Of a stretch of 64,000 nt of DNA, positions 41,955 through 50,857 are shown in pieces. Source of the DNA: Pasteurella sp049941595 (GTDB taxonomy: Bacteria; Pseudomonadota; Gammaproteobacteria; Enterobacterales; Pasteurellaceae). The position numbers and the translations under genes are program-made. The stretch covers positions 186,001 to 250,000 of the forward strand of contig JBNFNA010000004.1 of assembly GCA_049941595.1 (NCBI GenBank). Direction: 5' to 3'. The notes under the pieces are model-generated. The model saw only the letters and a list, made by a program, of their open reading frames with translations. It had not been told where the DNA came from and searched no databases. Every line of letters begins with the position of its first letter. Position 1 is the first letter of the stretch.

Positions 41955-42785
41955 CTACTTTTGATAAAGCTCTTGCACAACTTCAGGGCTTAATAAATGT
42001 TCGTGTTGGCTGAATTGTTTACCTAAATAATACGAACCAAAGTTAGTAAAGTGGTCTTGGTCGGCATAAATTGGTTGACCCTCCACTTTGAATAAGTCAT
42101 TTGGTAAGTATTTCGGTGCATCAACCCAAGTTACATTTGGAATGTCTGAAATTAAGCTACGAATTTGAGCATTGCTAGCACGAATATCCCCCAATTCTTG
42201 GATCGGTTCTAAATATTTCTCAATGTCAAAGAGAGCTAAGCGGAATTCACGCAATGGGGAACGTGTGGTCGACATATTATTGGCTAACACATACACTTTT
42301 TTTGTTTTTGCGAGATATTCCACTGTTGTACGGAATTCTTCATCAAAGTGTGGTAAAACAAAGCTTTCTGGCAAGAAACGTGGCACGGGTTTATTACCGC
42401 GTTTAATATCATAGAACATTGAAATAAAGATTACGGGATAATCTTCGATTTGTTGCCAGTGGTGGGTGCATTCCGGATTATTTTTCAATTGTTCGTCTTT
42501 ATTCACAAATAAAATACATTCACCTACATTCAGAATATTACTTTTCCAACCTTCTTTATTCCCCACATAATTGAGGAAGTGATAAAGATGATCGGCGTGT
42601 GAGTCACCAATGGTGAGAATTTTTGGCTCGTGATGATTTTCTAATTTTTCTTGTACACTTGCAGTTGAGGTTTCCCATTGCTCAATAGGTAATGTGATCA
42701 AATCAATATTGCCATAATGGCATAAATAATTGCCCGTTTTAGGCGAGCATATTAAAGCCGCATATAATATCAAAATTTTATACAT
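41955..42785 (-). CDS. SGNH-domain protein, orphan acyltransferase C-terminal module
   Basis: A 276-residue protein with the SGNH hydrolase motifs ILTIGDSHADHLYHFL (Ser block, near residues 56-71) and YADQDHFTNFG (catalytic Asp and His, near residues 240-250). In O-acetyltransferases of the OafA/OafB type such a domain follows a ten-helix acyltransferase-3 domain. That membrane domain is absent: only 98 bases separate the start from the next, divergent gene. The N-terminus has a short hydrophobic stretch, KILILYAALIC, and the ATG lacks a ribosome site. It may be a stand-alone periplasmic O-acyl transfer/esterase protein or the 3' remnant of a longer gene. Confidence 0.8.
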   Translation of the reverse strand: MYKILILYAALICSPKTGNYLCHYGNIDLITLPIEQWETSTASVQEKLENHHEPKILTIGDSHADHLYHFLNYVGNKEGWKSNILNVGECILFVNKDEQLKNNPECTHHWQQIEDYPVIFISMFYDIKRGNKPVPRFLPESFVLPHFDEEFRTTVEYLAKTKKVYVLANNMSTTRSPLREFRLALFDIEKYLEPIQELGDIRASNAQIRSLISDIPNVTWVDAPKYLPNDLFKVEGQPIYADQDHFTNFGSYYLGKQFSQHEHLLSPEVVQELYQK

Positions 42786-42883
42786 TGGTTAATGCTTATA
42801 CTTTTATAAAAAATGCAATTTATATTGCTATATGAAAAGAAATTGCACAAAATAGAAATTCATTGCAACAAAAGGAGTTAGAG

Positions 42884-43834
42884 ATGTTAAAAATTGTTTT
42901 TCTTGATAGTACCGCTATTCCAAAACACATTCCCGTACCTCGCCCAAGTTTCGAACACGAGTGGATTGAGTATGAGCATACTTCTGCTGATCAAGTGATT
43001 GATCGTATGAAAGATGCAGAAATCGCGGTGACTAGTAAAGTCGTATTTAGTCGTGAAGTAATGCAACAATTACCAAAATTAAAACTGATTGCAATTACAG
43101 CGACTGGCACAAACAATGTGGATTTAGTTGCAGCAAAAGAACTTGGTATTGCAGTGAAAAATGTGACTGGCTATTCAGCAACTACAGTACCAGAACACGT
43201 ACTTGGTTTAATTTATGCGTTAAAACACAGCATTATGAGTTGGTATCGTGATCAGCTTTCAGCAAAATGGGCAGATTGCAAACAATTCTGTTATTTTGAT
43301 TATCCAATCACTGACGTAAAAGGCTCAACCTTAGGGGTTATTGGTAAAGGTTGTTTAGGGACAGAAATTGGTCGTTTAGCGACCGCACTTGGTATGAAAG
43401 TGCTTTACGCAGAACATAAAGGTGCAACAATGTGTCGTGAGGGTTATACCCCGTTTGAAGAGGTGTTAAAACAGGCAGATATCGTGACATTGCATTGTCC
43501 ATTAACTGAAACAACACAAAATCTGATTAATAAAGACACTTTGAGCTTGATGAAAAAAGGGGCTTATTTAATTAATACGGGGCGTGGGCCGTTAGTGGAT
43601 GAGCAAGCATTAGTGGATGCGTTAGATAGTGGTCATTTAGGTGGCGCAGCAGTGGATGTATTGGTGAAAGAACCACCACAAAAAGACAACCCGATTATTC
43701 AAGCTGCAACACGTTTACCAAACTTGATTGTGACCCCACATATTGCTTGGGCATCTGATAGTGCAGTCACCACGTTAGTAAACAAAGTAACGCAAAATAT
43801 CGAAACTTTTGTAAAAGATGAATTAAACGCGTAA
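42884..43834 (+). CDS. D-2-hydroxyacid dehydrogenase (hydroxypyruvate reductase-like)
   Basis: NAD(P)-dependent dehydrogenase of 316 residues. The nucleotide-binding motif is LGVIGKGCLGTEIG near residue 148; the catalytic Arg lies in NTGRGPLVD near 234, the Glu near 264 and the His in TPHIAWAS near 286. The substrate is probably glycerate/hydroxypyruvate or a related 2-hydroxyacid; family assignment cannot settle it. AAAGGAG 6 bases before ATG 42884 fixes the start (an upstream TTG at 42863 is rejected). In H. influenzae a homologue lies between kdsA and the lol genes too. Uptake signal at 43382. Confidence 0.92.
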   Translation: MLKIVFLDSTAIPKHIPVPRPSFEHEWIEYEHTSADQVIDRMKDAEIAVTSKVVFSREVMQQLPKLKLIAITATGTNNVDLVAAKELGIAVKNVTGYSATTVPEHVLGLIYALKHSIMSWYRDQLSAKWADCKQFCYFDYPITDVKGSTLGVIGKGCLGTEIGRLATALGMKVLYAEHKGATMCREGYTPFEEVLKQADIVTLHCPLTETTQNLINKDTLSLMKKGAYLINTGRGPLVDEQALVDALDSGHLGGAAVDVLVKEPPQKDNPIIQAATRLPNLIVTPHIAWASDSAVTTLVNKVTQNIETFVKDELNA

Positions 43835-43840
43835 TTAATA

Positions 43841-43894
43841 AAATATCGTGATGTTGTTGTATGGGGTTTATGCAATAATAGCACGATATTTTTT
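43841..43894 (+). terminator. Long-loop terminator before lolC
   Basis: AAATATCGTG (43841-43850) and CACGATATTTTTT (43882-43894) form an 8-10 bp stem with a 31-base loop and a T-run, directly after the dehydrogenase gene. Confidence 0.55.
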
Positions 43895-43915
43895 ATTGTT
43901 GATTTTTAGGAAAAA

Positions 43916-45106
43916 ATGACATTTTCAGTCCCTTTATTTATTGCCTTACGTTATTGGCGTGCCAAAAGTGCGGATCGTTTTGGCCAACTTGTGACAAGTT
44001 TGGCAAGTATCGGTATCACCCTTGGCGTAATGGCGCTTATTATTGTGCTTTCGGTGATGAATGGTTTAGAACAACACCAAAAGAAACAAGTGCTTTCTCA
44101 TATTCCACACGCTATTTTGATGCCAAATGAAGGCAAGGTGAATTTAAACGAACAATTAACAAGTGCACCTGATTTTGTGCAAAAAGTGGTGCCAGTCAAT
44201 CAAACAAGCGTGATTTTACAAACACATTCTGGTGTCAGCGCAGGGCAAGTTATCGGTGTTCAACAATTAGCAGATGATCCGTTATTGTCAGAAGTGTTCA
44301 GCGACACTTTTGATGCTATCTTAGCGCCAGGCAGTTTTAATTTAGTGATTGGTAGTCAATTAGCACAAAATCTTAAATTGCAGATTGGTGATAAAGTGCG
44401 TGTGATGATTACTGAAAATAGTCAGTACACTCCGTTTGGTCGTGTGCCGGTACAACGTCTGTTCACCATTAGCGATGTTTATTATTCAAACAGCGAAGCT
44501 TCAGGCTATCAAGCATTTGCTAATTTGTCGGATATCGGGCGTTTAATGCGTATTGCACCAACACAAGCACAAGGCTATCGCTTGTTTTTACCTGATCCAT
44601 TTCAAATTACCGAGCTTCCTCATTTCTTTAATGCCGAACAATGGAAAATCTTTGATTGGCGTAACCAAAAAGGTGAATTTTTCCAAGCGGTAAGAATGGA
44701 AAAAAATATGATGGGTTTATTGATCAGCTTAATCATTGTGGTTGCGGTGTCTAACATTATCACTTCACTGAGCTTAATGGTGGTGGATAAACAAGGTGAA
44801 ATTGCGATTTTGCAAACACAGGGCTTAACTAAACCACAAGTGCGCTCAATTTTTATTTATCAAGGCTTACTTGTTGGGCTTGTCGGGACAATTATCGGAA
44901 CTGCATTGGGCGTGATTACCACGCTTAATCTTGATCAATTAGTCAATATTGTAAATCCACAGGGTGTATTCTTACCGACAGAATTATCCTTTATGCAAGT
45001 GATGACAATAGTGATGTTTTCACTATTGCTTTCTTTAGTTTCAACTATTTATCCAGCATATCGCGCAGCCAAAATTGAACCTGCAGAGGCGTTGCGTTAT
45101 GAATAA
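43916..45106 (+). CDS. lolC: Lipoprotein-releasing system permease LolC
   Basis: Inner-membrane subunit of LolCDE, which extracts outer-membrane lipoproteins for LolA. 396 residues: one N-terminal transmembrane segment near 20-45, a large periplasmic domain, and three C-terminal segments. The N-terminus FIALRYWRAKSADRFG and the C-terminus SLVSTIYPAYRAAKIEPAEALRYE are family hallmarks. AGGAAAA precedes the ATG. It overlaps or abuts lolD. Confidence 0.96.
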   Translation: MTFSVPLFIALRYWRAKSADRFGQLVTSLASIGITLGVMALIIVLSVMNGLEQHQKKQVLSHIPHAILMPNEGKVNLNEQLTSAPDFVQKVVPVNQTSVILQTHSGVSAGQVIGVQQLADDPLLSEVFSDTFDAILAPGSFNLVIGSQLAQNLKLQIGDKVRVMITENSQYTPFGRVPVQRLFTISDVYYSNSEASGYQAFANLSDIGRLMRIAPTQAQGYRLFLPDPFQITELPHFFNAEQWKIFDWRNQKGEFFQAVRMEKNMMGLLISLIIVVAVSNIITSLSLMVVDKQGEIAILQTQGLTKPQVRSIFIYQGLLVGLVGTIIGTALGVITTLNLDQLVNIVNPQGVFLPTELSFMQVMTIVMFSLLLSLVSTIYPAYRAAKIEPAEALRYE

Positions 45107-45122
45107 CAAGGCAGAACAATCA

Positions 45123-45806
45123 ATGACTCAGCATTTATTACATTGTCAAAATATCAATAAATTTTATCAAGAAGGTAGCCAGCAAACTCACGTATTAAAA
45201 GATGTGTCATTTTCGATGAACGCAGGCGAGCTGGTGGCGATCGTGGGGAGCTCAGGATCAGGTAAAAGTACGTTATTACATACATTAGGCGGCTTAGATC
45301 AACCAACCAGTGGTGAAGTTTTTATTAACGGGCAATCTTTGCAACGTGCAAATGCTAATGAGTTAGCGGGCTTACGCAATCAATATTTAGGTTTTGTGTA
45401 TCAATTTCACCATTTAATGGCAGATTTTACCGCACTTGAAAATGTAATGATGCCAATGTTAATTGGTAAACAAAATAAAGCTGAAGCACAAGCAAGAGCA
45501 GAACAAATGCTAAGTGCGGTCGGTTTATCGCATCGAATTTCACATCGTCCATCCGCATTGTCTGGCGGTGAGCGCCAGCGTGTTGCCATTGCTCGTGCGT
45601 TGGTCAATCAACCCGCATTGGTGTTGGCCGATGAGCCAACGGGAAACCTTGATCGTAAAACCACAGAAAGCATTTTTGAATTAATCCAACAGCTTAATCA
45701 AGAGCAAAATATTGCCTTTTTATTAGTGACGCACGATCTAGGTTTGGCAGAAAAACTTTCTCGTCGCTTGATTATGCAAGACGGTGTGTTACGTGAGGAA
45801 AATTGA
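45123..45806 (+). CDS. lolD: Lipoprotein-releasing system ATPase LolD
   Basis: ABC ATPase of LolCDE. Walker A GSSGSGKST, signature LSGGERQR and Walker B LVLADEP are intact; LGFVYQFHHLMADFTALENV is the LolD-specific Q-loop region. Start uncertain: ATG 45123 gives 227 residues and an N-terminus (MTQHLLHCQNINKFYQEG) that lines up with E. coli LolD; ATG 45099, overlapping the lolC stop with GAGG upstream, would add eight residues. The gene ends with an ATGA-type overlap into lolE. Confidence 0.95.
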   Translation: MTQHLLHCQNINKFYQEGSQQTHVLKDVSFSMNAGELVAIVGSSGSGKSTLLHTLGGLDQPTSGEVFINGQSLQRANANELAGLRNQYLGFVYQFHHLMADFTALENVMMPMLIGKQNKAEAQARAEQMLSAVGLSHRISHRPSALSGGERQRVAIARALVNQPALVLADEPTGNLDRKTTESIFELIQQLNQEQNIAFLLVTHDLGLAEKLSRRLIMQDGVLREEN

Positions 45807-47059
45807 TGAATACTCCGTTTTTTATTAGTTGGCGATACCAACGTAGCAAACAAAAAAATCGCTTAGTGTCTTTAATTTCCTCTTTTTCAAGTATCGGTAT
45901 AGCGCTCGGCGTTGCAGTTTTGATTGTGGGATTAAGCGCGATGAATGGTTTTGAACGTGAGCTTAATCAACGCATTCTTGCGGTTGTGCCTCACGCTGAA
46001 ATTGCTGCTTATCCAAATGATAAAGGTGAACGCATTATTCAATCACAACACAAACTCAAAGGCTTACTTGAAAGCCATTCCGAAGTTGAAGGTGTTTCAC
46101 CTTATGTGAGCTTCACTGCCTTAGTGGAAAATGGTGCGAAATTAAAAGTAGTGCAAGTCAAAGGCGTAGAAAAACAAGCACAAGATAAAGTGAGTTCGCT
46201 TGGTAACTTTGTGTTAGATAATGCGTGGCAATCTTTTAATGCACAAAGCGGTTTGATTTTAGGCTATGGTATTGCAAAGGATCTTGATGTAAAAGCTGGA
46301 GATTGGGTGAGCCTGCTAATTTCTCAAACAACAGGCGAACAACAGCTTTCTCAACCAACTCGACATCGTGTTCAAGTGAGTGGGATTTTACGTTTAGATG
46401 GTCAGCTAGATCATAGTTATGCGCTATTACCATTAGAACAGGCGCAGCAATTACTCGATTTTAAACCTGAACAAGTAACAGGGATAGAACTCAAAGTGAA
46501 ACGCCCATTTGAAGTAAGACAACTTGATTATCCAATGTTAGCGGATTACCCGCAGGCACTGTATGCACAGCACTGGATTAATAAATTCGGTTATATGTAT
46601 CGTGACATTCAATTAATTCGTACGGTAATGTACATTGCAATGGTGCTAGTGATTGGTGTGGCTTGCTTTAACATTATTTCAACCTTGATTATGGCAGTAA
46701 AAGACAAACAAGGTGATATCGCCATTATGCGAACCCTTGGTGCGAATAATCGTTTTATTAAGCAAATTTTTGTTTGGTATGGCTTGCAAGCAGGGATGAA
46801 AGGGTGTTTAATTGGTATCCTTTTAGGCATTATTCTGGCCCTCAATTTAACCCAAATCATTCACGGTGTAGAGTGGTTATTGGGAAGAAAATTATTATCG
46901 GACGGCATTTATTTCGTTGACTTCTTACCAAGTGAACTCCATTGGCAAGACGTGTTTATCGTTTTTCTAGCTGCGCTGATTTTGAGTTTGGTGGCAAGTT
47001 TATACCCTGCAAATCGTGCTGCAAAATTAGAACCAGCACAAGTTTTGAGCAGTCATTAA
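45806..47059 (+). CDS. lolE: Lipoprotein-releasing system permease LolE
   Basis: Second membrane subunit of LolCDE, 417 residues, related in sequence and topology to LolC: N-terminus FISWRYQRSKQKNRLVSLIS, a periplasmic domain, and C-terminal membrane segments ending LVASLYPANRAAKLEPAQVL. ATG 45806 overlaps the lolD TGA by one base and has GAGGAA upstream. It completes the contiguous lolCDE operon. Confidence 0.96.
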   Translation: MNTPFFISWRYQRSKQKNRLVSLISSFSSIGIALGVAVLIVGLSAMNGFERELNQRILAVVPHAEIAAYPNDKGERIIQSQHKLKGLLESHSEVEGVSPYVSFTALVENGAKLKVVQVKGVEKQAQDKVSSLGNFVLDNAWQSFNAQSGLILGYGIAKDLDVKAGDWVSLLISQTTGEQQLSQPTRHRVQVSGILRLDGQLDHSYALLPLEQAQQLLDFKPEQVTGIELKVKRPFEVRQLDYPMLADYPQALYAQHWINKFGYMYRDIQLIRTVMYIAMVLVIGVACFNIISTLIMAVKDKQGDIAIMRTLGANNRFIKQIFVWYGLQAGMKGCLIGILLGIILALNLTQIIHGVEWLLGRKLLSDGIYFVDFLPSELHWQDVFIVFLAALILSLVASLYPANRAAKLEPAQVLSSH

Positions 47060-47201
47060 AAAAATGAAAATGGCTAGCATTGAACTGGTTTACTAGTACA
47101 AAATCCTGTGATAAATTTGACCGCACTTAAGTGATTTATATAACTAATTGAAATACAAAAGCTTAAGGACGAACTGTTTTATAGATGTAAGTGAGCAAAA
47201 T

Positions 47202-48281
47202 ATGACTGAATATAAGAATGAAATTCACATTGAAAATGATGACACTAGAATTGATAAAATTGAACAAGTTTTACCGCCAGTGGCATTGTTAGAAAAATTC
47301 CCAGCAAGTGATGTTGCTGTTGAAGTGGTAAGACAAACCCGCAAAAAAGCACATAACATTATTCACCAAAAAGATGATCGTTTATTAGTTGTGATTGGAC
47401 CTTGTTCTATTCACGACCCTGCTTCTGCATTGGAATATGCAAAACGTATTAAGGCAATGCGTGAGAAATACCAAGACACGCTTGAAATTATTATGCGTGT
47501 TTATTTTGAAAAACCACGTACAACAGTGGGTTGGAAAGGGTTGATCAACGATCCACATTTAAACGGTACTTTCGAATTAAACGAAGGTTTACGTATTGCA
47601 CGTAAATTATTGTCTGATATCAATGACTTATCTGTGCCAGCAGCAGGCGAGTTTTTAGATATGATCACGCCACAATATTTAGCTGACTTTATGAGCTGGG
47701 GCGCGATTGGGGCGAGAACAACAGAATCACAAGTACACCGTGAGTTAGCATCTGGTCTTTCTTGTGCAGTTGGGTTTAAAAATGGCACTAATGGTGGCGT
47801 TAAAATCGCTTTAGATGCGATGGGTGCAGCAGAAGCACAGCATTATTTCTTGTCTGTGACTAAATTTGGCCATTCAGCGATTGTTTCGACTAAAGGAAAT
47901 GAAGACTGCCACATTATTTTACGTGGTGGTGATCAAGGTCCAAATTACAGTGAAGAAGATATCAATGCCGTTTGTGAAGATATTCAAAAGAGCGGTCGAA
48001 TTCCACACGTAATGGTTGATTTCAGCCACGCGAATAGTAGCAAACAGTTTAAAAAACAATTAGATGTTTGTCAGTCTGTATGTGAGCAGATTTCAAAAGG
48101 ATCTAAGCAAATTTTTGGTGTGATGATTGAAAGTCATTTAACTGAAGGTCGCCAAGATCTTGTTGAAGGGAAAGCACTGACTTATGGACAAAGTATCACC
48201 GATGCTTGTATTGGCTGGGAAGATAGTGAGGCAGCATTAGAAGCACTTTCTAACGCAGTAAAAGCTCGTCGTAATATATAA
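47202..48281 (+). CDS. aroG: DAHP synthase, AroG type
   Basis: First shikimate-pathway enzyme, joining phosphoenolpyruvate and erythrose-4-phosphate. 360 residues; GPCSIHDP near residue 66, PRTTVGWKGLINDP near 105, SQVHRELASGLS near 184, and the final ITDACIGWEDSE match the AroG/AroF/AroH family, AroG being closest by eye to E. coli. The start is ATG 47202; an upstream TTG at 47148 is not favoured. No TyrR-like palindrome is obvious upstream. A clear terminator follows. Confidence 0.94.
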   Translation: MTEYKNEIHIENDDTRIDKIEQVLPPVALLEKFPASDVAVEVVRQTRKKAHNIIHQKDDRLLVVIGPCSIHDPASALEYAKRIKAMREKYQDTLEIIMRVYFEKPRTTVGWKGLINDPHLNGTFELNEGLRIARKLLSDINDLSVPAAGEFLDMITPQYLADFMSWGAIGARTTESQVHRELASGLSCAVGFKNGTNGGVKIALDAMGAAEAQHYFLSVTKFGHSAIVSTKGNEDCHIILRGGDQGPNYSEEDINAVCEDIQKSGRIPHVMVDFSHANSSKQFKKQLDVCQSVCEQISKGSKQIFGVMIESHLTEGRQDLVEGKALTYGQSITDACIGWEDSEAALEALSNAVKARRNI

Positions 48282-48302
48282 AAATAACCAGTTAATAACT
48301 GA

Positions 48303-48333
48303 GGCGCTAACTAAAAATAGCGCCTTATTTTTT
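48303..48333 (+). terminator. Intrinsic terminator of aroG
   Basis: GGCGCTA (48303-48309) pairs with TAGCGCC (48318-48324), then TTATTTTTT. It also lies at the end of the convergent ligase gene. Confidence 0.85.
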
Positions 48334-49165
48334 ACCTCTCTTTTGTTTCTGAAGATTGAGATTGTGATGAACGCACAAAAGTCGCAAATCTTGGTTTTCC
48401 TTTGTTTGTGAATCCTCGAAACTTGTAACGAATTTCACTTCCGATTGCTGGTGGATTGGCTCTATCAGCCAGTGTAAATCCTGAACCAATCTTAAATTGT
48501 CCATAATGATTCTCACAGGTTAGCGATCCAAAGTGATTTTCAAATTGTCCTTTGCCTTTATGATGTGCAATGACTTTGCAAACATCTTCAAGTGCGGTCT
48601 TTAATTTCAAAATTTGCTGGCTACGTTTTCTTTCATAACTTGCATTAGGGTTACGCAATACTACGCCTTCACCTTTTTGTTGCTCAATCTGTTGTAAAAA
48701 TTGGGCTAGATGCGTTTTATTTTGAATAGGAATTTGCTCAATGATTTGAATATAAGGCGTAGGATTTTCATCTAAATAACGTTTTAATGTGTCTAACCGC
48801 TCAAATAAATTACCTCCCGCATTTGGTACATCAAACACATATAACTTTAACTGATGCCAACCTTTATCTTCTTGAGAACGTACAATGGACGAAATAAATT
48901 CAAAGTGATTTCTTTGGTAGAACAGCTCACCATCAATCGCAAAAGGTGGAAACTTTTCCAAAAAATAACTAGGCGCTGAAAGCACGAAGCCTTGTTTGCT
49001 ATAAAGTTGCTTCCCATCCCAATAACCACGCACACCATCCAGCTTCTCACTCATCACCCAACCATCAATATTCTGATTTTTATATATATCTAACAACATT
49101 AATTCAGGCGGCCTAGCAAAAACAGTCGTCGTAAAAACACAAAGTAATACAATAGGTTGACGCAT
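48332..49165 (-). CDS. Secreted ATP-dependent DNA ligase (LigE type)
   Basis: A minimal ATP-dependent DNA ligase of 277 residues. The nucleotidyl motif I is EKLDGVRG near residue 40, with motifs ELFYQ, VVLRNP (near 165) and LKLK (near 180) following, then a short OB domain. It begins with a signal peptide, MRQPIVLLCVFTTTVFA, indicating export to the periplasm, as described for the H. influenzae ligase and the LigE group in competent bacteria. ATG 49165 is chosen because AGGGAAA lies just upstream; the longer frame to 49195 would hide the signal. It is separate from the NAD-dependent chromosomal ligase. Uptake signal at 48590. Confidence 0.92.
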   Translation of the reverse strand: MRQPIVLLCVFTTTVFARPPELMLLDIYKNQNIDGWVMSEKLDGVRGYWDGKQLYSKQGFVLSAPSYFLEKFPPFAIDGELFYQRNHFEFISSIVRSQEDKGWHQLKLYVFDVPNAGGNLFERLDTLKRYLDENPTPYIQIIEQIPIQNKTHLAQFLQQIEQQKGEGVVLRNPNASYERKRSQQILKLKTALEDVCKVIAHHKGKGQFENHFGSLTCENHYGQFKIGSGFTLADRANPPAIGSEIRYKFRGFTNKGKPRFATFVRSSQSQSSETKER

Positions 49166-49299
49166 AATTTCCCTTTTGATATCCATTTTCATCAATTGTA
49201 ACTATGAAAAGAGCAGATAAAAGAGAACGGGAGTGTTTCTGCGATCTGTATCGTAAAAAATCACTTTATCTCGTATTGATTTGGATATAGAGAAAAGAG

Positions 49300-49336
49300 A
49301 AGTGCGGTCGAAAATTTAAAAATTTTGACCGCACTT
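49300..49336. terminator. Paired uptake-signal hairpin downstream of ilvE
   Basis: AAGTGCGGTC (49300-49309) and GACCGCACTT (49327-49336) flank complementary AAAATT/AATTTT tracts. A long stem-loop between ilvE and the ligase promoter region; likely ilvE terminator on the minus strand. Confidence 0.78.
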
Positions 49337-49366
49337 TTACGATGAAACTTATACTGCAAATGCCAA

Positions 49367-50386
49367 TTATTCGACTTTAACAATCCAACCCGCTGGGGCT
49401 TCAACGTCGCCAAATTGAATGCCGACTAATTCATTATAAAGTTTTGAGGTTACTTCACCGACTTCGGTTTCAGAGTAGAACACGTGGAAATTATCGCCAT
49501 ATTGAATACCACCAATTGGGGTAATCACTGCTGCTGTACCACAAGCGCCTGCTTCTTTGAATTGATCTAATTGGTCAATATAAACGTCACCTTCTACTGT
49601 TTCTAAGCCTAAACGCTCTTTCGCTAAGTAGAGTAGTGAGTATTTTGTGATACTTGGCAGAATTGACGGTGAAAGTGGTGTGATAAATTTGTTGTCTTTG
49701 GTAATACCAAAGAAGTTTGCTGAGCCGACTTCCTCAATTTTGGTATGTGTGGTTGGATCTAAATAAATACAGTCACCAAAGCCACGTGATTTCGCTTCTT
49801 TACCTGGGTATAAACTTGCAGCATAGTTACCTCCCACTTTGGCGGCTCCAGTGCCTTGTGGCGCTGCCCGGTCGTAGTTAGACACTAAGAAATTGGTTGG
49901 TTTCAATCCACCTTTAAAATATGCACCCACAGGGCAACAGAAGATCGAGAAAATATATTCAGGCGCTGGGTTTACGCCAACGTTATCACCCACGCCAATC
50001 ACAAATGGACGTAAATATAAAGTTGCGCCAGTGCCGTATGGGGCAAGCCATTCTTGGTTCGCTTTGACTACTTGTTTGCACGCGTCAATAAACATTTCTG
50101 TTGGCACGCTAGGCATTAATAAGCGTTGGCAGCTGCGTTGCATACGCTCTGCATTTTGATCTGGGCGGAAAAGGTTGATTGAGCCGTCTTTGCAACGATA
50201 GGCTTTCAAGCCTTCGAAACATTGTTGACCATAGTGTAGGGCAGTGGAGCCTTCGCTAATATGTAAAACATTATCTTGAGTTAATTCGCCTTTTGACCAT
50301 TTGCCATCTTTCCAATAAGCAATATAGCGATAATCTGTTTTTATATAACCGAAACCTAAATTCTGCCAATCAATATTTTTTGTCAT
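49367..50386 (-). CDS. ilvE: Branched-chain amino-acid aminotransferase
   Basis: PLP enzyme for the last step of leucine, isoleucine and valine synthesis. At 339 residues it belongs to the longer BCAT group found in H. influenzae and eukaryotes rather than the E. coli IlvE type. The PLP lysine lies in GAAKVGGNYAASL near residue 185, the cofactor-contact ACGTAAVITPIGG near 280. It is divergent from gcvA and its 5' region lies next to GcvB. Confidence 0.95.
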   Translation of the reverse strand: MTKNIDWQNLGFGYIKTDYRYIAYWKDGKWSKGELTQDNVLHISEGSTALHYGQQCFEGLKAYRCKDGSINLFRPDQNAERMQRSCQRLLMPSVPTEMFIDACKQVVKANQEWLAPYGTGATLYLRPFVIGVGDNVGVNPAPEYIFSIFCCPVGAYFKGGLKPTNFLVSNYDRAAPQGTGAAKVGGNYAASLYPGKEAKSRGFGDCIYLDPTTHTKIEEVGSANFFGITKDNKFITPLSPSILPSITKYSLLYLAKERLGLETVEGDVYIDQLDQFKEAGACGTAAVITPIGGIQYGDNFHVFYSETEVGEVTSKLYNELVGIQFGDVEAPAGWIVKVE

Positions 50387-50549
50387 TGTTATATCCTTTT
50401 GTTGTGTTCGAAAATACTATTCAATCTACACCATTCTGGATAGCTTGCAAATATTTGCGATTAAAAAAATCTAGGCAATCAATGAAATAGCAATAAGATT
50501 ATAAAGTTAACAAGCAATAAAAAGGGGAATGTGGTAGAATTTTGCAGAT

Positions 50550-50733
50550 AAAAAAACACCGCTCAAAAAGAGCGGTGTATAACCAAAAAGGGTTTAAATA
50601 AATATACAGGAAGTGAAAATAAGTAACTTCAAAAAAAGTTACTCTGTTTGGTTTCCCAAACAATATGCAAACACAACATCATACTTAAGTCCGAAACTCT
50701 TTAACCAGTAAGGAATTACCAATCATTAAGTAT
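50550..50733 (-). ncRNA. gcvB: GcvB small RNA
   Basis: Regulatory RNA of about 180 nt, transcribed away from gcvA as in enterics. It contains the G/U-rich R1 seed ATGTTGTGTTTGCA (minus strand, 50679-50666), which in enterics pairs with amino-acid and peptide transporter mRNAs; the conserved TTTCACTTCCTGTA block (50618-50605); and a terminator with ACACCGCTC paired to GAGCGGTGT (50578-50556) then seven Ts. The promoter is at 50740-50768. The 5' end is uncertain by a few bases (50731-50733). Known to act with Hfq; ProQ is also encoded in this window. Confidence 0.93.
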
Positions 50734-50739
50734 GCGTGC

Positions 50740-50768
50740 ATTGTAGTGAAGAGGTGGGGAATCGACAA
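50740..50768 (-). promoter_or_regulatory. GcvB promoter
   Basis: On the minus strand TTGTCG (50768-50763), a 17-base spacer, TACAAT (50745-50740). It lies about 90-120 bases from the gcvA start, where GcvA itself would be expected to bind. Confidence 0.7.
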
Positions 50769-50857
50769 AGGATATTTTTTTATTTGAAGCATTAAAAAAA
50801 CTAATGCGAAGGAAATCTGATATATTATAGATCAAAAAATTAACATTGAGAAGAAAT

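Noticed and set aside
50646..50657. TTTGGTTTCCCAAA as an operator palindrome ahead of gcvA
   Set aside because: It lies inside GcvB, where TTTGGGAAACCAAA forms an RNA hairpin, so it is better explained by RNA structure.
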